DNA from: Candidatus Baltobacteraceae bacterium
Lineage (GTDB): Bacteria > Vulcanimicrobiota > Vulcanimicrobiia > Vulcanimicrobiales > Vulcanimicrobiaceae
DNA: 64,000 nt
Direction of reading: 5' to 3'
Assembly (NCBI GenBank): GCA_036488875.1
Contig: DASXGW010000013.1
Location: 1-64,000 of the forward strand
This document shows positions 1 to 9,600 of this stretch, one piece after another; positions within the stretch are counted from its first letter, which is position 1; each line of letters begins with the position of its first letter. Made by a program: the position numbers and the translations under genes. Under the pieces are notes generated by a model. The model was not told the origin of the DNA, ran no database searches, and worked only from the letters and a program-made list of their open reading frames with translations.

Positions 1-1317
1 CGCGGGGGCCGGCGGGATGCCCTCCAGGTTGAACTCGCCGAGCAGGCGGTTGTCGGCGGCCATCGGGCGCTCGCCCTGGTAGACCTTGATCGTCACGGCG
101 GTTTGGTTGTCCTCGGCGGTGGTGAAGACCTCTTTCTTCTCGGTGGGGATGGTCGTGTTGCGCTCGGCGAGCACGGTGAACACGCCCCCCTTGGTCTCCA
201 GGCCCAGCGACAGGGGCGTCACGTCGAGCAGAACGACATCGCGGACTTCGCCAGCTAGGACGCCGGCTTGAATCGCCGCACCGATCGCCACGACTTCGTC
301 GGGATTGACGGTGAGGTTCGGTTCCTTGCCGGTAAGCTTGCGGACGAGTTCCTGAATGACCGGCATGCGCGTCGCGCCGCCGACCATGATCACTTCGTCG
401 ATCTTCGAGATGTCGAGCTTCGCATCGGCGATCGCGCTCTTGAACGGTCCGATGCATCGATCGGTGAGGTCGGCGGTGAGCTCTTCGAACTTCGCACGCG
501 TCAGCGTGTAGTCGAGATGCTTGGGACCTTCTTGATCGGCCGTGATGAACGGCAGGTTGATGCTCGTCTGCACGACCGACGAGAGCTCGATCTTGGCTTT
601 TTCGGCCGCTTCCGTCAAACGCTGCATCGCCTGCTTGTCTTTGCTGAGGTCGATGCCTTGGTCGCGACGGAATTGGTCGACGAGCCATTCCACAGCGCGT
701 TGGTCGTAGTCGTCGCCGCCGAGATGCGTGTCGCCGTTGGTCGCCTTCACCTCGAAGACGCCGTCGCCGACTTCCAGGATCGAGACGTCGAACGTACCGC
801 CGCCGAGATCCCACACCAGGATCGTCTCGTTGCCCTTCTTTTCGAGACCGTACGCCAGGGCGGCCGCCGTCGGCTCGTTGATGATGCGCAGCACGTCGAG
901 ACCGGCGATCTTGCCGGCGTCTTTGGTCGCTTGACGCTGCGAATCGTTGAAATAGGCGGGAACCGTGATGACCGCTTTGGTCACGCGCTCGCCCAAATAG
1001 TTACTCGCGTCGTTGACGAGTTTCTGGAGAATCATCGCGGAGATCTCTTGCGGCGTGTAATCCTTGCCGTCGATCTTGACGCTATAATCGCCTTCGCCCA
1101 TATGACGCTTGATCGAAGCGATCGTGCGATCGGGATTGGTGATTGCTTGACGCTTCGCGAGTTGTCCGACGAGACGCTCGCCGGTTTTAGTAAATGCGAC
1201 CACCGAAGGAGTCGTGCGCGATCCTTCGGAGTTCGGAATGACGACGGGCTGCGGGCCCTCCATCACGGCGACGACCGAGTTGGTCGTGCCGAGGTCGATA
1301 CCGACCACTTTAGCCAT
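1..1317 (-). CDS. dnaK: Chaperone protein DnaK (Hsp70), 3' end outside the window
   Basis: ATP-dependent cytoplasmic chaperone that binds unfolded polypeptides with DnaJ and GrpE. The 439 residues present start [14 protein letters not shown], which is the phosphate-1 loop of the Hsp70 ATPase. The [12 protein letters not shown] phosphate-2 motif and the MVGGATRMP adenosine motif follow, so the ATPase domain is complete. The linker region ([13 protein letters not shown]) and the start of the substrate-binding domain are also present. The usual family length is about 600-640 residues, so the rest lies past the left edge. The ATG at 1317 has GAGG about 11 nt upstream. No grpE or dnaJ lies immediately upstream on this strand, since htrA ends there. 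Confidence 0.97.
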   Translation of the reverse strand, partial: MAKVVGIDLGTTNSVVAVMEGPQPVVIPNSEGSRTTPSVVAFTKTGERLVGQLAKRQAITNPDRTIASIKRHMGEGDYSVKIDGKDYTPQEISAMILQKLVNDASNYLGERVTKAVITVPAYFNDSQRQATKDAGKIAGLDVLRIINEPTAAALAYGLEKKGNETILVWDLGGGTFDVSILEVGDGVFEVKATNGDTHLGGDDYDQRAVEWLVDQFRRDQGIDLSKDKQAMQRLTEAAEKAKIELSSVVQTSINLPFITADQEGPKHLDYTLTRAKFEELTADLTDRCIGPFKSAIADAKLDISKIDEVIMVGGATRMPVIQELVRKLTGKEPNLTVNPDEVVAIGAAIQAGVLAGEVRDVVLLDVTPLSLGLETKGGVFTVLAERNTTIPTEKKEVFTTAEDNQTAVTIKVYQGERPMAADNRLLGEFNLEGIPPAPA

Positions 1318-1494
1318 GAAAACGATACCTCGTTAGGATTTCCGGCGCTCTGGACCAGCTTAGCCGGGTCGGTCGTGCGCGAGGTCGCACTCCCTCCTCG
1401 GCGGTGCCTTGCCGCTTACGGGCGGCCGGATAGATTTTGAAATGTACCCGCACCATCATACACGATGGCACGGTCTAGTGTTTCCAAAATTACA

Positions 1495-1520
1495 CAACCC
1501 CGGCTGAGGTGCCGGGGTTG
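1495..1520 (-). terminator. Rho-independent terminator of htrA
   Basis: A perfect 10-bp inverted repeat (CAACCCCGGC / GCCGGGGTTG) with a 6-nt loop lies about 50 nt after the htrA stop. Read on the minus strand, it is followed by the T-rich stretch TGTAATTTTGG. No T-tract follows in the plus direction. It separates htrA from dnaK transcription. Confidence 0.75.
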
Positions 1521-1572
1521 CAGGAGTGGCCTTCCCCACGCGACTTTGTCGCGCCGGGCCCCCAGGATTGGA

Positions 1573-2841
1573 CTACGGTTGCTCGGGCTGCTCCGGTTGC
1601 TGTTCGGGCTGCTCGGGTTGCTGTTGCTGCTCCTGACTCATCGGCTGGGCGGCCGGCATCTCGCCGAGCTTGACCGCGACCATCTTTTTCATGCCCTGCG
1701 ACCAGATGCTCAGACGGACCGAGTCGCCCGGTTTCTTGCTCTTGATGTAGTCCTGGAGCGACTTGAGATCGCTGTAGGTCTTTCCGTCGACCTGCGTGAT
1801 GACGTCGCCGGGCGAAACGCCCGACTGGTCCGCGGGCGATCCCGAGACCACCTCGCGGATCCCGATGCCGCTGTCGCCCTGATAGCCGGTCTGATTTTTG
1901 AAGCCGGGCGTCAACTGCTGCATGAGGATGCCCAAGAAGCCCTCGTCGGTGCCCTGATGGACGCCTGGGTGCTTCATAAGGTCGGCGACCACGCGCCTGA
2001 CGGTATTCGAAGGGATAGCGAAGCCGATTCCCTGCGCGTATGCGGACTTCACCGTCGATTGGTTCAAGCCGATGACGCGGCCGTCGATGTCGAGCAGAGG
2101 TCCGCCGGAGTTACCCGGGTTGATCGGCGCCGAGGTCTGGAGCAGCCCTTTGAAGTTGATCTCGCTGCCGTTCTCGGTCGGAATCGGCTCGGTACGATCG
2201 AACGCCGAGACCACGCCCACCGTAACGGTTTGCTGGAGCTGCAGCGGCTCGCCGATGGCGATCGCCCACTGACCCGCCTCGAGCCGGTCCGAATCGGCCA
2301 ACTGCAGCGGCGGCGGCAGTTTCTTATAGTTGTCGACCTTGATGATCGCGACGTCGGCACCGACGTTGGCGGCTACGACGTGCGCCGGTACTTTATCGCC
2401 GTTCGCAAACACGACAGTGAGGTTGGTTATCCTCGAGTTGGGCTGCTCGGGCGGCTGAACGACGTGCGCGTTCGTGACGATGTCGCCCTGATCGTCGAGG
2501 ACGAATCCCGAGCCGGAAGCTTCGGCTTTATACGGCTGACTGAAGCCGGGGCCTTGCTGCCCGAAAAACTGCTGGAAGAACGGATCTGCCGGAATGTATT
2601 GCTGACCGTTGATCTGTTCGGTGATTGCCACGACCGAGCTCTTCGTGCGTTTGACCGCACTGACGATGCGGTCTTGATCGCTGACTCCGGTCAACGGCGC
2701 CGACGCGAAGGCTGGAGGCGTTTGGCCCGGTCCGGCAACGCCGCCGAAGTGCGAGCCGGCGTAGATCATCATGGCAAAGCTGCCGACGACTGCGCCGATG
2801 AGGCCCACGATCAGCGTGGGCAGTGTTCTATTCCTTAACAT
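1573..2841 (-). CDS. HtrA/DegQ-type trypsin-like serine protease with one PDZ domain
   Basis: Envelope quality-control protease. Residues 8-28 form a signal anchor. The catalytic triad is visible: His126 in TNAHVV, Asp163 in ADVAIIKVD and Ser245 in NPGNSGGP. One PDZ domain covers roughly residues 300-393 (FLGILMQQL to VRLSIWS). This is the DegS/PepD-like single-PDZ layout rather than the two PDZ domains of DegP. The last 20 residues are a low-complexity run of Glu, Gln and Pro (EQPEQ repeats), probably a flexible tail. A GAGAAG motif precedes the ATG. It lies downstream of the MacAB-like operon on the same strand and has its own terminator at 1495-1520. Confidence 0.95.
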   Translation of the reverse strand: MLRNRTLPTLIVGLIGAVVGSFAMMIYAGSHFGGVAGPGQTPPAFASAPLTGVSDQDRIVSAVKRTKSSVVAITEQINGQQYIPADPFFQQFFGQQGPGFSQPYKAEASGSGFVLDDQGDIVTNAHVVQPPEQPNSRITNLTVVFANGDKVPAHVVAANVGADVAIIKVDNYKKLPPPLQLADSDRLEAGQWAIAIGEPLQLQQTVTVGVVSAFDRTEPIPTENGSEINFKGLLQTSAPINPGNSGGPLLDIDGRVIGLNQSTVKSAYAQGIGFAIPSNTVRRVVADLMKHPGVHQGTDEGFLGILMQQLTPGFKNQTGYQGDSGIGIREVVSGSPADQSGVSPGDVITQVDGKTYSDLKSLQDYIKSKKPGDSVRLSIWSQGMKKMVAVKLGEMPAAQPMSQEQQQQPEQPEQQPEQPEQP

Positions 2842-2928
2842 TGCTTCTCAATCGTACCCTATGGGGGAGTGTCTTGGCTCTATCTACTCGCGTAACGAAA
2901 AAAAGTCACAGCGGGGTGCGGCCTTCGG

Positions 2929-3639
2929 CTAGGCAGAGCAAGCGGGCACGGTCGTGTCGGCCACGACCAAGCCGTCGAGAAGACGGATCGTCCGGCCGGC
3001 GTGGGCGGCGACGCGCTCGTCGTGCGTGACCATAACGATCGTACGGCCGGAGCCGTGAAGCTTGGCGAAGAGCGCCATGATCTCTGCGCTGGTTTTTGAG
3101 TCGAGGTTCCCGGTTGGTTCGTCCGCCAGGAGTACCGCGGGGTCGTTGATGAGGGCACGGGCGATGGCCACGCGCTGCTGTTGGCCGCCCGAAAGCTGCG
3201 TCGGCTGGTGATGTCCGCGGTCGGCCAGACCCACCGCGTCGAGTGTCCGTTGCGCCAGCTCGCGCCGTTTGCGTCCGTTGATCCCGGCGTAAAAGAGCGG
3301 AAGCGCGACGTTGTTGAGCGCGTCGGTGCGCGCGAGCAAGTTGAATCCTTGGAACACGAAGCCCAGCTTGCGTAGGCGAATCTCCGCCAGCGCGTTGTCG
3401 TCGAGCTTCGATACGTCGACGCCGTCGAGCACGTAGGTTCCCGACGTGGGACGATCGAGACAACCGATTAAGTTCATCAACGTCGACTTGCCGGATCCCG
3501 AAGGCCCCATGATCGCGACGTACTCTCCCGGCTGCACCGTAAAACTGATGCCGTGCAGCACGGGCACTTTCAGCGGCCCGTTTTCATACGTCTTGCGAAT
3601 GTCGCGCAGATCGATCGCGCTGATGCCGTTATTACTCAT
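2929..3639 (-). CDS. MacB/LolD-type ABC transporter ATP-binding protein
   Basis: Cytoplasmic ATPase of the adjacent permeases. It has the Walker A motif GPSGSGKST, the Q-loop FVFQGFNL, the signature [15 protein letters not shown] and the Walker B with D-loop [11 protein letters not shown], plus the switch His in VTHDERVA. The ATG at 3639 is preferred over an in-frame TTG 15 nt upstream. GAGG lies 9 nt before the ATG, and the ATG overlaps the upstream permease stop by 8 nt (ATGAGTAA), which suggests translational coupling. At 236 residues it matches the MacB nucleotide-binding domain or LolD. It is the last gene of a six-gene operon. Confidence 0.95.
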   Translation of the reverse strand: MSNNGISAIDLRDIRKTYENGPLKVPVLHGISFTVQPGEYVAIMGPSGSGKSTLMNLIGCLDRPTSGTYVLDGVDVSKLDDNALAEIRLRKLGFVFQGFNLLARTDALNNVALPLFYAGINGRKRRELAQRTLDAVGLADRGHHQPTQLSGGQQQRVAIARALINDPAVLLADEPTGNLDSKTSAEIMALFAKLHGSGRTIVMVTHDERVAAHAGRTIRLLDGLVVADTTVPACSA

Positions 3640-4828
3640 ACCGTAACGCCTCAATAGGATCTAGACTGGCCGCTCTAAATGCGGGATAGGTACCGAACGC
3701 CAGCGTTACTACGACGGCGAAGGCGACCGTGGTGGCGATCGTTTGCAGCCATGGAACGGGTACGACGCTTCCCGTCACCTTAATGATCGCAACGTTATTG
3801 ACCAGCGCGCCGATGCCGACGCCGATCGCCCAACCGATCGCGCATCCAACCCCGCACAGCGTGAGTGCCTCGATGAAAAACTGCGCGAGCACTTGTGACC
3901 GTCGCGCACCGATCGCCTTGCGCACGCCGATTTCCCGAGTGCGCTCGGCAACCGAGACGAGCATGATGTTCATGATCCCGATGCCGGCGACCAATAGCGA
4001 GACGGCCCCGATGACCGCCACGACGAACGTGATCGCGTTGAAAACGCCGGCGACGCCCTGCGAGAACTGCGATTTGTCGAAAGTTTGGTACTGCAGATCG
4101 GGCTTGCCGCGCAGTTGGCGCAGCTCGTTGATGACGGCGACCTCGGAACTGCCGATCTTCGACGCGTCCGACGCCACGAAGCGGGCGGCAAAGATCTGGT
4201 CGCCGCGCAGGTAGCGGTGGACGTACGTCGTCCACGGGATGGCGATGCCGCCCCCGAAACTCGCGTTGAGAAAACCTCGCTTCGGCGGCGTCAACACCCC
4301 CACGATGAGAAAGCGGTTTGGGCCCGCGTAGATGCTTTGGCCGGTCGGATCGCCGCCGCTCGGGAATAATCGCAGGTACACGTCGTTCGAGATGACCGCG
4401 ACGTTGGTGGCACCGGTCACGTCGTCGGCATCGATTTTGCGTCCGTAAAGCAGCGGCAGATTATTGAACGGGTTGGCGCTTTCAGGCGAAATGCGATAGC
4501 GCCCTTCGACGTGTCCGTTGCGCACCAGATCTTGCGAGCCGCCGATCGGGACGCCGTCGATTATCGACGGCACGTTGTCGACGACTTGTTGAAGGTCGCT
4601 GAGCTTTATCACCGCTTCGTTGACGTTGCGTTGCGTCTGTGAAGGAAAGATGATAAATGAGTTATCGGACATGTTGCCTATGAGACCGTCAATCGAACCG
4701 GCCATGCTGGCTCCCAGCACTTGGATGGCGATCACGGCGCCGACGCCGATGATCAAGCCCGTGATGGTGAGCAGAGATCGGACCTTGTTTGCGAACAGCA
4801 CCGCGAACGCTTCTTGAAGGTAAATCAT
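3632..4828 (-). CDS. MacB-type ABC transporter permease (second of two)
   Basis: Inner-membrane subunit of a type VII (mechanotransmission) ABC transporter. The N-terminal transmembrane helix (KVRSLLTITGLIIGVGAVIAI) is followed by a MacB-like periplasmic domain (residues about 45-260). Three C-terminal helices carry the FtsX-family sequence GIMNIMLVSVAERTREIGVRKAIGA. It ends with the typical [11 protein letters not shown]. The ATG at 4828 has GGAG 9 nt upstream. It has the same length (398 aa) and architecture as the neighbouring permease but a clearly different sequence, so the two may form a heterodimer. This is an inference from the paired genes. Confidence 0.93.
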   Translation of the reverse strand: MIYLQEAFAVLFANKVRSLLTITGLIIGVGAVIAIQVLGASMAGSIDGLIGNMSDNSFIIFPSQTQRNVNEAVIKLSDLQQVVDNVPSIIDGVPIGGSQDLVRNGHVEGRYRISPESANPFNNLPLLYGRKIDADDVTGATNVAVISNDVYLRLFPSGGDPTGQSIYAGPNRFLIVGVLTPPKRGFLNASFGGGIAIPWTTYVHRYLRGDQIFAARFVASDASKIGSSEVAVINELRQLRGKPDLQYQTFDKSQFSQGVAGVFNAITFVVAVIGAVSLLVAGIGIMNIMLVSVAERTREIGVRKAIGARRSQVLAQFFIEALTLCGVGCAIGWAIGVGIGALVNNVAIIKVTGSVVPVPWLQTIATTVAFAVVVTLAFGTYPAFRAASLDPIEALRYE

Positions 4829-4866
4829 CTGACGCCGCTCCGCGTCACACGTGCCTTCGGCCCGTG

Positions 4867-4894
4867 CCCACATCCTGTGGGGTCACAATGGCTC
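4867..4894 (-). repeat. Hairpin element with AGGAT loop, copy A
   Basis: The stem CCCAC / GTGGG surrounds a 5-nt loop that reads AGGAT on the minus strand, next to GAGCCATTGTGAC. It sits in the 79-nt gap between the two permease genes. A second copy at 17071-17096 keeps the loop and the flanking GAGCCATTGT, but its stem is GGAC / GTCC. Paired stem changes of this kind suggest the structure matters. Confidence 0.45.
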
Positions 4895-4907
4895 GCCTCC
4901 AGCTCGC

Positions 4908-6104
4908 TCACGAGCGGAGCGCCTCGATGGGATCCAAACTCGCCGCGCGAATCGCAGGATACGTCCCAAAGATCATTCCGATTGCAATTGAAAACGACAG
5001 CGCGATGCTCACGATCAAGACGTAGGGAATGATCAGTTCGCCGAGCTGCTTACTCAGCAGGAACGCAGTTCCGATGGTCGCCGCGATGCCGATGCCCATT
5101 CCGATTCCGCCGCCTATGATCGAAAGGACAACGGCCTCGAGCATGAACTGCAGGATAATGTTGCCGCGGCTGGCACCGATCGCTTTGCGAATGCCGATCT
5201 CACGCGTCCGCTCGGCGACCGAAACCAGCATGATGTTCATGATCCCGATTCCCGCTACGAGCAGCGCGACGCCGCCGATAGCGGAAAGGCCCGTCGCGAT
5301 GACGCTGAGCACGCTGCTGAACGCGGCGACGAATCCGGCGCCGTTCTGAACTTGGTACTGCGATTTGGATCCATGAATGCGCTGTAAGGCCGCGATCGTT
5401 TCGTTTCCGATCTCGTCGGCCCGGCTCTGATCGGCCGGAAACACCTGAACGTCATCGACGCTGCCGGGACTGAGGCTGCGGTAGAACGTTGTGGCGGGCA
5501 AGTACACAGAGCTGTTGCTGAAAACCGCACTCATGAACGAGCCTTTGATGTCGGCGTATACGCCGATGACCTCGCAGCGGTTCCCGCCGACTCGCAGATA
5601 ACGTCCGACGGCCGGACCTCCCCCAAGGTACTTGCGTGCCAGATCTGCGGTGAGCACGCAGACTTGCGCGGCACGATCGACGTCGTCGCGATCGATCTGG
5701 CGACCTTCCGCCATCGCTAGCGAATTGTCGTTATACCCGTCCCACGACGTAACTTGTTCGTAGTCGTGCGTATTGCCGGCCGCAACGGTATAGCTGCGTG
5801 ACCATACGGGCCCAACGTCGATGGCGCTATCGCCGAGCGCCTCCCGCACGGCTGCGACGTCGCGATATTGAATCTGAGCGGCCGTCGGGTCGTCCTGCGA
5901 CTCGTCGACGCTGACCCAAACCGGCAGAACGCCAAACGAGGCGAAAGTCCCCGTGATGCCGCTCGTCGCCGCGCGGCTGATACCGAAGACTGCGATGATC
6001 GACGCGCTTCCGATGATCATGCCGAGCATGGTCAACGCCGAGCGGACGCGGTTGCGCCAGAGCGCGGCGGCCGCCTCTTCGACATAGGCGAAGAGAACCG
6101 TCAC
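4908..6104 (-). CDS. MacB-type ABC transporter permease (first of two)
   Basis: Paralogue of the next gene in the operon, also 398 aa. It has an N-terminal transmembrane helix (NRVRSALTMLGMIIGSASIIAV), a periplasmic MacB-like domain and three C-terminal helices with GIMNIMLVSVAERTREIGIRKAIGA, and it ends SLDPIEALRS. The GTG start at 6104 overlaps the stop of the membrane-fusion gene (GTGA). MacB itself is a single polypeptide with a fused ATPase that works as a homodimer. Here two distinct permeases and a separate ATPase replace it. Confidence 0.93.
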   Translation of the reverse strand: MTVLFAYVEEAAAALWRNRVRSALTMLGMIIGSASIIAVFGISRAATSGITGTFASFGVLPVWVSVDESQDDPTAAQIQYRDVAAVREALGDSAIDVGPVWSRSYTVAAGNTHDYEQVTSWDGYNDNSLAMAEGRQIDRDDVDRAAQVCVLTADLARKYLGGGPAVGRYLRVGGNRCEVIGVYADIKGSFMSAVFSNSSVYLPATTFYRSLSPGSVDDVQVFPADQSRADEIGNETIAALQRIHGSKSQYQVQNGAGFVAAFSSVLSVIATGLSAIGGVALLVAGIGIMNIMLVSVAERTREIGIRKAIGASRGNIILQFMLEAVVLSIIGGGIGMGIGIAATIGTAFLLSKQLGELIIPYVLIVSIALSFSIAIGMIFGTYPAIRAASLDPIEALRS

Positions 6105-7408
6105 GTTCCGCTAGGCGAAGGAAGAGACGACGCGGACGGCGCCGGTTTCACCTTCGCGCCTTGTTTGAGTAACTCGTTGTGCTGCGCGACGATCACGTTA
6201 CCCGGCGCAAGGCCGGACTTCACTAACGTCGTGGTGTCGCCGACCTTTCCAACGACGATCGGGCGTTTTTCGGCCATGCCGTTGACGATCACCCAAACGT
6301 AAGACTTGTTCTTTTCCTTGAAGACGGCGTCGTTGGGAACCACGATCGAGTGCGGGATGTCGGTCGTGAGAATGTCGACGTCGGCACTCATTCCGTCGCG
6401 AAGATACGGCGGATTCGAATCCAGTACGATCGTCGTGAGCACTTGTTTGGCCGTGCTCGACGCATCGGTCGATTTCGTTGCGATCGGTGCGATGTCGGCG
6501 ACGTGTCCGTTAATCGTCCGTCCCGGAAAATCTTGGCCCGTAATGTGCGCCGGCATTCCGAGCTTTACGTTGATAATGTCTTGCTCGTCGACCTCGGCAC
6601 GGACGATGTACCCGTGCCCTCCGGCAATGGTGAACAAGGGCTGTCCGGCAGTGACTTGATCGCCCGGCTGCAGCGGCCGCAGCGCATCGTTGGTTTGCGC
6701 GGTGACGCTTTGAATCACGCCGTCGAACGGCGCGCGGACTTCCAGGAATCCCGCTTGCTGCTGGTTTTGAGCATTGAGAATGCGGGCTTTTTGTTCGGCG
6801 GCTATCATCGCTTGCGTCGTTCCGCCGTTGAATCCCGACACCGCTCCAAGCTTCAATTGCGCGACGGATTGATCGTAGGCGACTTGCGCCTGTTCGAGCT
6901 TTGCCCTGTCGGCGTCGAGCTGATTTCGCGGAATCGCCCTGTTGGCAAAAAGCGTGACGTCGGAATCGTAAACGCGTTTGGCTTCGTCGAGCGCCGACTT
7001 GTTCGTGTCGACTTGAGCCTGGTAGCCGACCTTGGCGTTCTGCTCCTGAACTTGCGCCGCGGTGACGTTGGCGGTCGCCGACGCTTGGTCGGCCGACGAT
7101 CCTGCCGCAGCGTAATCGATCGACGGGTTGTAGACAGTGGCGAGCAGTTGCCCTTCGCTCACCTGGCTGCCGGCACTTACGAGCATTCGCCCGATGTTGC
7201 CCGCAACCAAGACCGGAATCGTAGCCGCGCGTTCGTGCATGACGATGCCGTTCTCCGGCAGCTTGATCGTAAACGGCGCGTAGGAGAGCTTCTGTACGCG
7301 GACTTCGAGGGCGTCGCCGCTACTGCGGCGTCCGGCGATCACCGCGATGAGGGTGAGGACGACGAGTCCTCCGACGATCACGATGACGTTACGCGTTCGT
7401 TTCTTCAT
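6101..7408 (-). CDS. Membrane-fusion protein, HlyD/MacA family
   Basis: Periplasmic adaptor linking an inner-membrane transporter to TolC. The 435-residue protein starts MKKRTRNV, followed by one transmembrane segment (IVIVGGLVVLTLIAVIAG). It then has a barrel-sandwich half (GNIGRMLVSAGSQVSEGQLLATVYNP), an alanine- and glutamine-rich coiled coil (residues about 90-200) and the returning lipoyl half (RAPFDGVIQSVTAQ). A beta-barrel and membrane-proximal domain complete it. The ATG at 7408 lies 2 nt after the tolC stop. A reading frame continues upstream inside tolC but is basic and unlike this family, so it was excluded. It should pair with the two downstream permeases. Confidence 0.94.
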   Translation of the reverse strand: MKKRTRNVIVIVGGLVVLTLIAVIAGRRSSGDALEVRVQKLSYAPFTIKLPENGIVMHERAATIPVLVAGNIGRMLVSAGSQVSEGQLLATVYNPSIDYAAAGSSADQASATANVTAAQVQEQNAKVGYQAQVDTNKSALDEAKRVYDSDVTLFANRAIPRNQLDADRAKLEQAQVAYDQSVAQLKLGAVSGFNGGTTQAMIAAEQKARILNAQNQQQAGFLEVRAPFDGVIQSVTAQTNDALRPLQPGDQVTAGQPLFTIAGGHGYIVRAEVDEQDIINVKLGMPAHITGQDFPGRTINGHVADIAPIATKSTDASSTAKQVLTTIVLDSNPPYLRDGMSADVDILTTDIPHSIVVPNDAVFKEKNKSYVWVIVNGMAEKRPIVVGKVGDTTTLVKSGLAPGNVIVAQHNELLKQGAKVKPAPSASSLPSPSGT

Positions 7409-7410
7409 TT

Positions 7411-8778
7411 TTATTGCAAATCCATGACGGCGGAGCGGGCGTCGTAGGTACCCAGCGATACGCGAAGCTTGACGATGGCGTCGACATAGTTCACGCGCGC
7501 GTTGACGTAATCGTCGAGGGCTTGTTGAGCGGCGAGTTGAGCTTGGAGGACGTCGTAAATGGTCTTGACCCCGGCTTTGTATTGAAGCTGCGCGATGCGT
7601 GCCGATTCGGTTCCGTAGTCCGACTCTTGCTTGGCCCACATGAGTTGCGACTGCGCGGTTTGCGCGGCGCGGTAGCTCTGACGCACGTCCAACTCGGCCT
7701 GCAGCCGCGTCTGCGTGAACGTTGTTTCCGCCGACACCAGCTGCGCGTCGTCGTTAACGCGCTCGCTGTGCCGCGCGTTGTAATCCACGAGCGGCAAGGT
7801 GAGCGTCGTAACCGCTTGGAGCGACCAGAAACCCGGAGATCCTCGGGGAACGCTCGGACACGGCGCGATACCGTAGAACCGGCAGAGCTGCTCCTCGGAA
7901 AGCTGCGACGCCGCGGCGCTCGTCGGGGAAAACTGGTTGCCCATGTTCGCGGAAAGCGAGATCTGCGGATAGAGCTCGACGTTCCAGCCGCGCCGCGTGT
8001 AGCGGGCCGCGAGCACGCCTTCGCGCGCCGCGGAGACGTCGGGCCGATTTGCGTCGGCGATCGCTACCAGACTATCGACGCTTCCCTTGGGAATCGGCGG
8101 TTGCGGCACTTCGTTACCCACATTGAACCGCGTGCTCAGCGGCGCGCCTATTTGCTGCGCGAGCGCTTCGCTCGCGTCTTCGACCGCCGCTTTATCGCCG
8201 ACCAGTGACGACTCGCTCTTCGCCGCCGACGTTTTGGCTTGGAGTACGTCGACCCCGGCCGCCACTCCGGCCTTTTCTTTGGCAACGGCCACCTCGACCA
8301 GAACGTTCTGCGCGTTGAGCGTAATCGCATCGACGTTTACGATAGCTTGCTTCTGAACGATGCCGTAGAAGGCGTTGGTAACCGTCGATGCTACTTGGTC
8401 TTCGTCATTGGCTAGCGTGTTCTGCGCTTGCTCGGTCTGTGCGCGGGCGGCCGCCAGCGCGAGGAACGAGAACCCGCCGGTCGTTACGTTCCAATTGTTG
8501 AAGCCCACTGACGCGGTATTTTGACTAACGACGTTTTGCTGCGCCGCACCAATGGCTGCGAACGTACCTTGAAAGTTCGCACTCTTGGCCAAGAAGCTTT
8601 GAAGGGTTCCGTTGACCGTCGGCCACGCCACGCCGCGTTGCAGTGCCAGGGCGTGCTGAGCCGAAGTCAGCGCCGCGCGCTGCGTCGCGACCGTGGAGCT
8701 ATGCCCGATCGCGTACGCGACGGCGTCGGGGAGCGTCATCGATACGGCCAGTACCGGTGCGAGGGGCAGTGCGAACAC
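7411..8778 (-). CDS. TolC-family outer membrane efflux protein
   Basis: Outer-membrane channel with a long periplasmic alpha-barrel. The 455-residue sequence has the two repeated OEP halves. They are rich in Ala, Gln and Thr and end with similar helices (AAARAQTEQAQNTLANDEDQV and TAQSQLMWAKQESDY). It closes with KAGVKTIYDVLQAQLAAQQAL followed by YVDAIVKLRVSLG, the usual TolC helix-strand pattern. The GTG start, 3 nt after the Yip1 stop, gives a short signal-like N-terminus (FALPLAPVLAVSM). The operon also supplies its adaptor and transporter. Confidence 0.93.
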   Translation of the reverse strand: MFALPLAPVLAVSMTLPDAVAYAIGHSSTVATQRAALTSAQHALALQRGVAWPTVNGTLQSFLAKSANFQGTFAAIGAAQQNVVSQNTASVGFNNWNVTTGGFSFLALAAARAQTEQAQNTLANDEDQVASTVTNAFYGIVQKQAIVNVDAITLNAQNVLVEVAVAKEKAGVAAGVDVLQAKTSAAKSESSLVGDKAAVEDASEALAQQIGAPLSTRFNVGNEVPQPPIPKGSVDSLVAIADANRPDVSAAREGVLAARYTRRGWNVELYPQISLSANMGNQFSPTSAAASQLSEEQLCRFYGIAPCPSVPRGSPGFWSLQAVTTLTLPLVDYNARHSERVNDDAQLVSAETTFTQTRLQAELDVRQSYRAAQTAQSQLMWAKQESDYGTESARIAQLQYKAGVKTIYDVLQAQLAAQQALDDYVNARVNYVDAIVKLRVSLGTYDARSAVMDLQ

Positions 8779-8781
8779 TCT

Positions 8782-9534
8782 TTAGCCGCCGTAGAAGCGT
8801 GACGTGCCGGCAAAAATGCAGGCGCCGCCGAGCAGTATCAACAGTGGAAAGATCCATGCGACGGCGCCGCTTACCCGTGCCATAATGCGCATCATCGCGA
8901 CGTTGAGGCCGAAACCCCATAGCGTGAAGACGTTTATGCCCATCAAGAAGCCGGCGAGTGCGCCCCGCGTTCCGGGAAGAAGCGTCGCGAGCCCCGGAAC
9001 CGATCGAAGCAGATCGCCGGTGTTTTGAAAGTGATCCGCGCCAACGGCTAGGCAGATGACGCCCAGCACCACGTAGTTTAGGCCGAACGTCGGTATGGCG
9101 ATGTTCATCGACGCCGCCCACAAGCGACCGAAATCGGCACGCCCGCGCCCGGCTATATTTGCGATCAGCAGCACCACACTGTTGATCAAGGCGGCAAAGA
9201 ATAAGCTGACGATCACACCAAAGACGCCGAACGCAGTCTGTAGGGCACTTGGGTGCGACGCGCTCTCAATGGCACGCTGTTTCTGCTCGTCGCTCATGCT
9301 GGCGAACAGCGAGTTGGTGGCCATCATGTGTTGAAGCGTTCCAACGGCGGCATGGAGCTGTGCCGGTCGTTGCAATGCGTAACCGCCGAGGAGGAGCACG
9401 ATTGCGACCAGACACGCCCATCCCCACGTCGGCGAGACGGCGAGCGCCTCGAAGGCCTCTTTGGGGGAAATGATCGTATCGACGAGCGTGTTAAGCCCGC
9501 TGGCTTTCGTCTCTTGGGACGAATCGACGGCCAT
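8782..9534 (-). CDS. Yip1-family multi-pass membrane protein
   Basis: The 250-residue integral membrane protein has five or so hydrophobic segments (from about residue 38, WACLVAIVLLLGGYAL, to the C-terminal IFPLLILLGGACIFAG). The N-terminal sequence TLVDTIISPKEAFEAL resembles the start of bacterial Yip1-domain proteins, whose function is not established. A GAGG motif lies close to the ATG. It is the first gene of the MacAB-TolC-like operon, separated by only 3 nt from tolC, so it is probably expressed with the exporter. It could affect assembly or substrate handling, but nothing in the sequence shows this. Confidence 0.75.
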   Translation of the reverse strand: MAVDSSQETKASGLNTLVDTIISPKEAFEALAVSPTWGWACLVAIVLLLGGYALQRPAQLHAAVGTLQHMMATNSLFASMSDEQKQRAIESASHPSALQTAFGVFGVIVSLFFAALINSVVLLIANIAGRGRADFGRLWAASMNIAIPTFGLNYVVLGVICLAVGADHFQNTGDLLRSVPGLATLLPGTRGALAGFLMGINVFTLWGFGLNVAMMRIMARVSGAVAWIFPLLILLGGACIFAGTSRFYGG

Positions 9535-9600
9535 ACAGAGTCCTCGCTATTCTCAACAAGCGCTGCCGGGTAGTACTAGCCCGTCGCGCGCCCGATTGTT

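Noticed and set aside
268-1440. Plus-strand frame opposite dnaK
   Set aside because: dnaK on the minus strand is unmistakable. The plus-strand translation is Arg/Asp-rich with no family.
2891-2930. Possible terminator after the macB ATPase gene
   Set aside because: A T7 run is present on the minus strand, but the preceding pairing (GCC-GAA-GGC) is only 3 bp, too weak to call.
7409-7639. N-terminal extension of the membrane-fusion protein
   Set aside because: The 77 extra residues are Arg-rich, lie inside tolC and would place the signal anchor in the middle of the protein.
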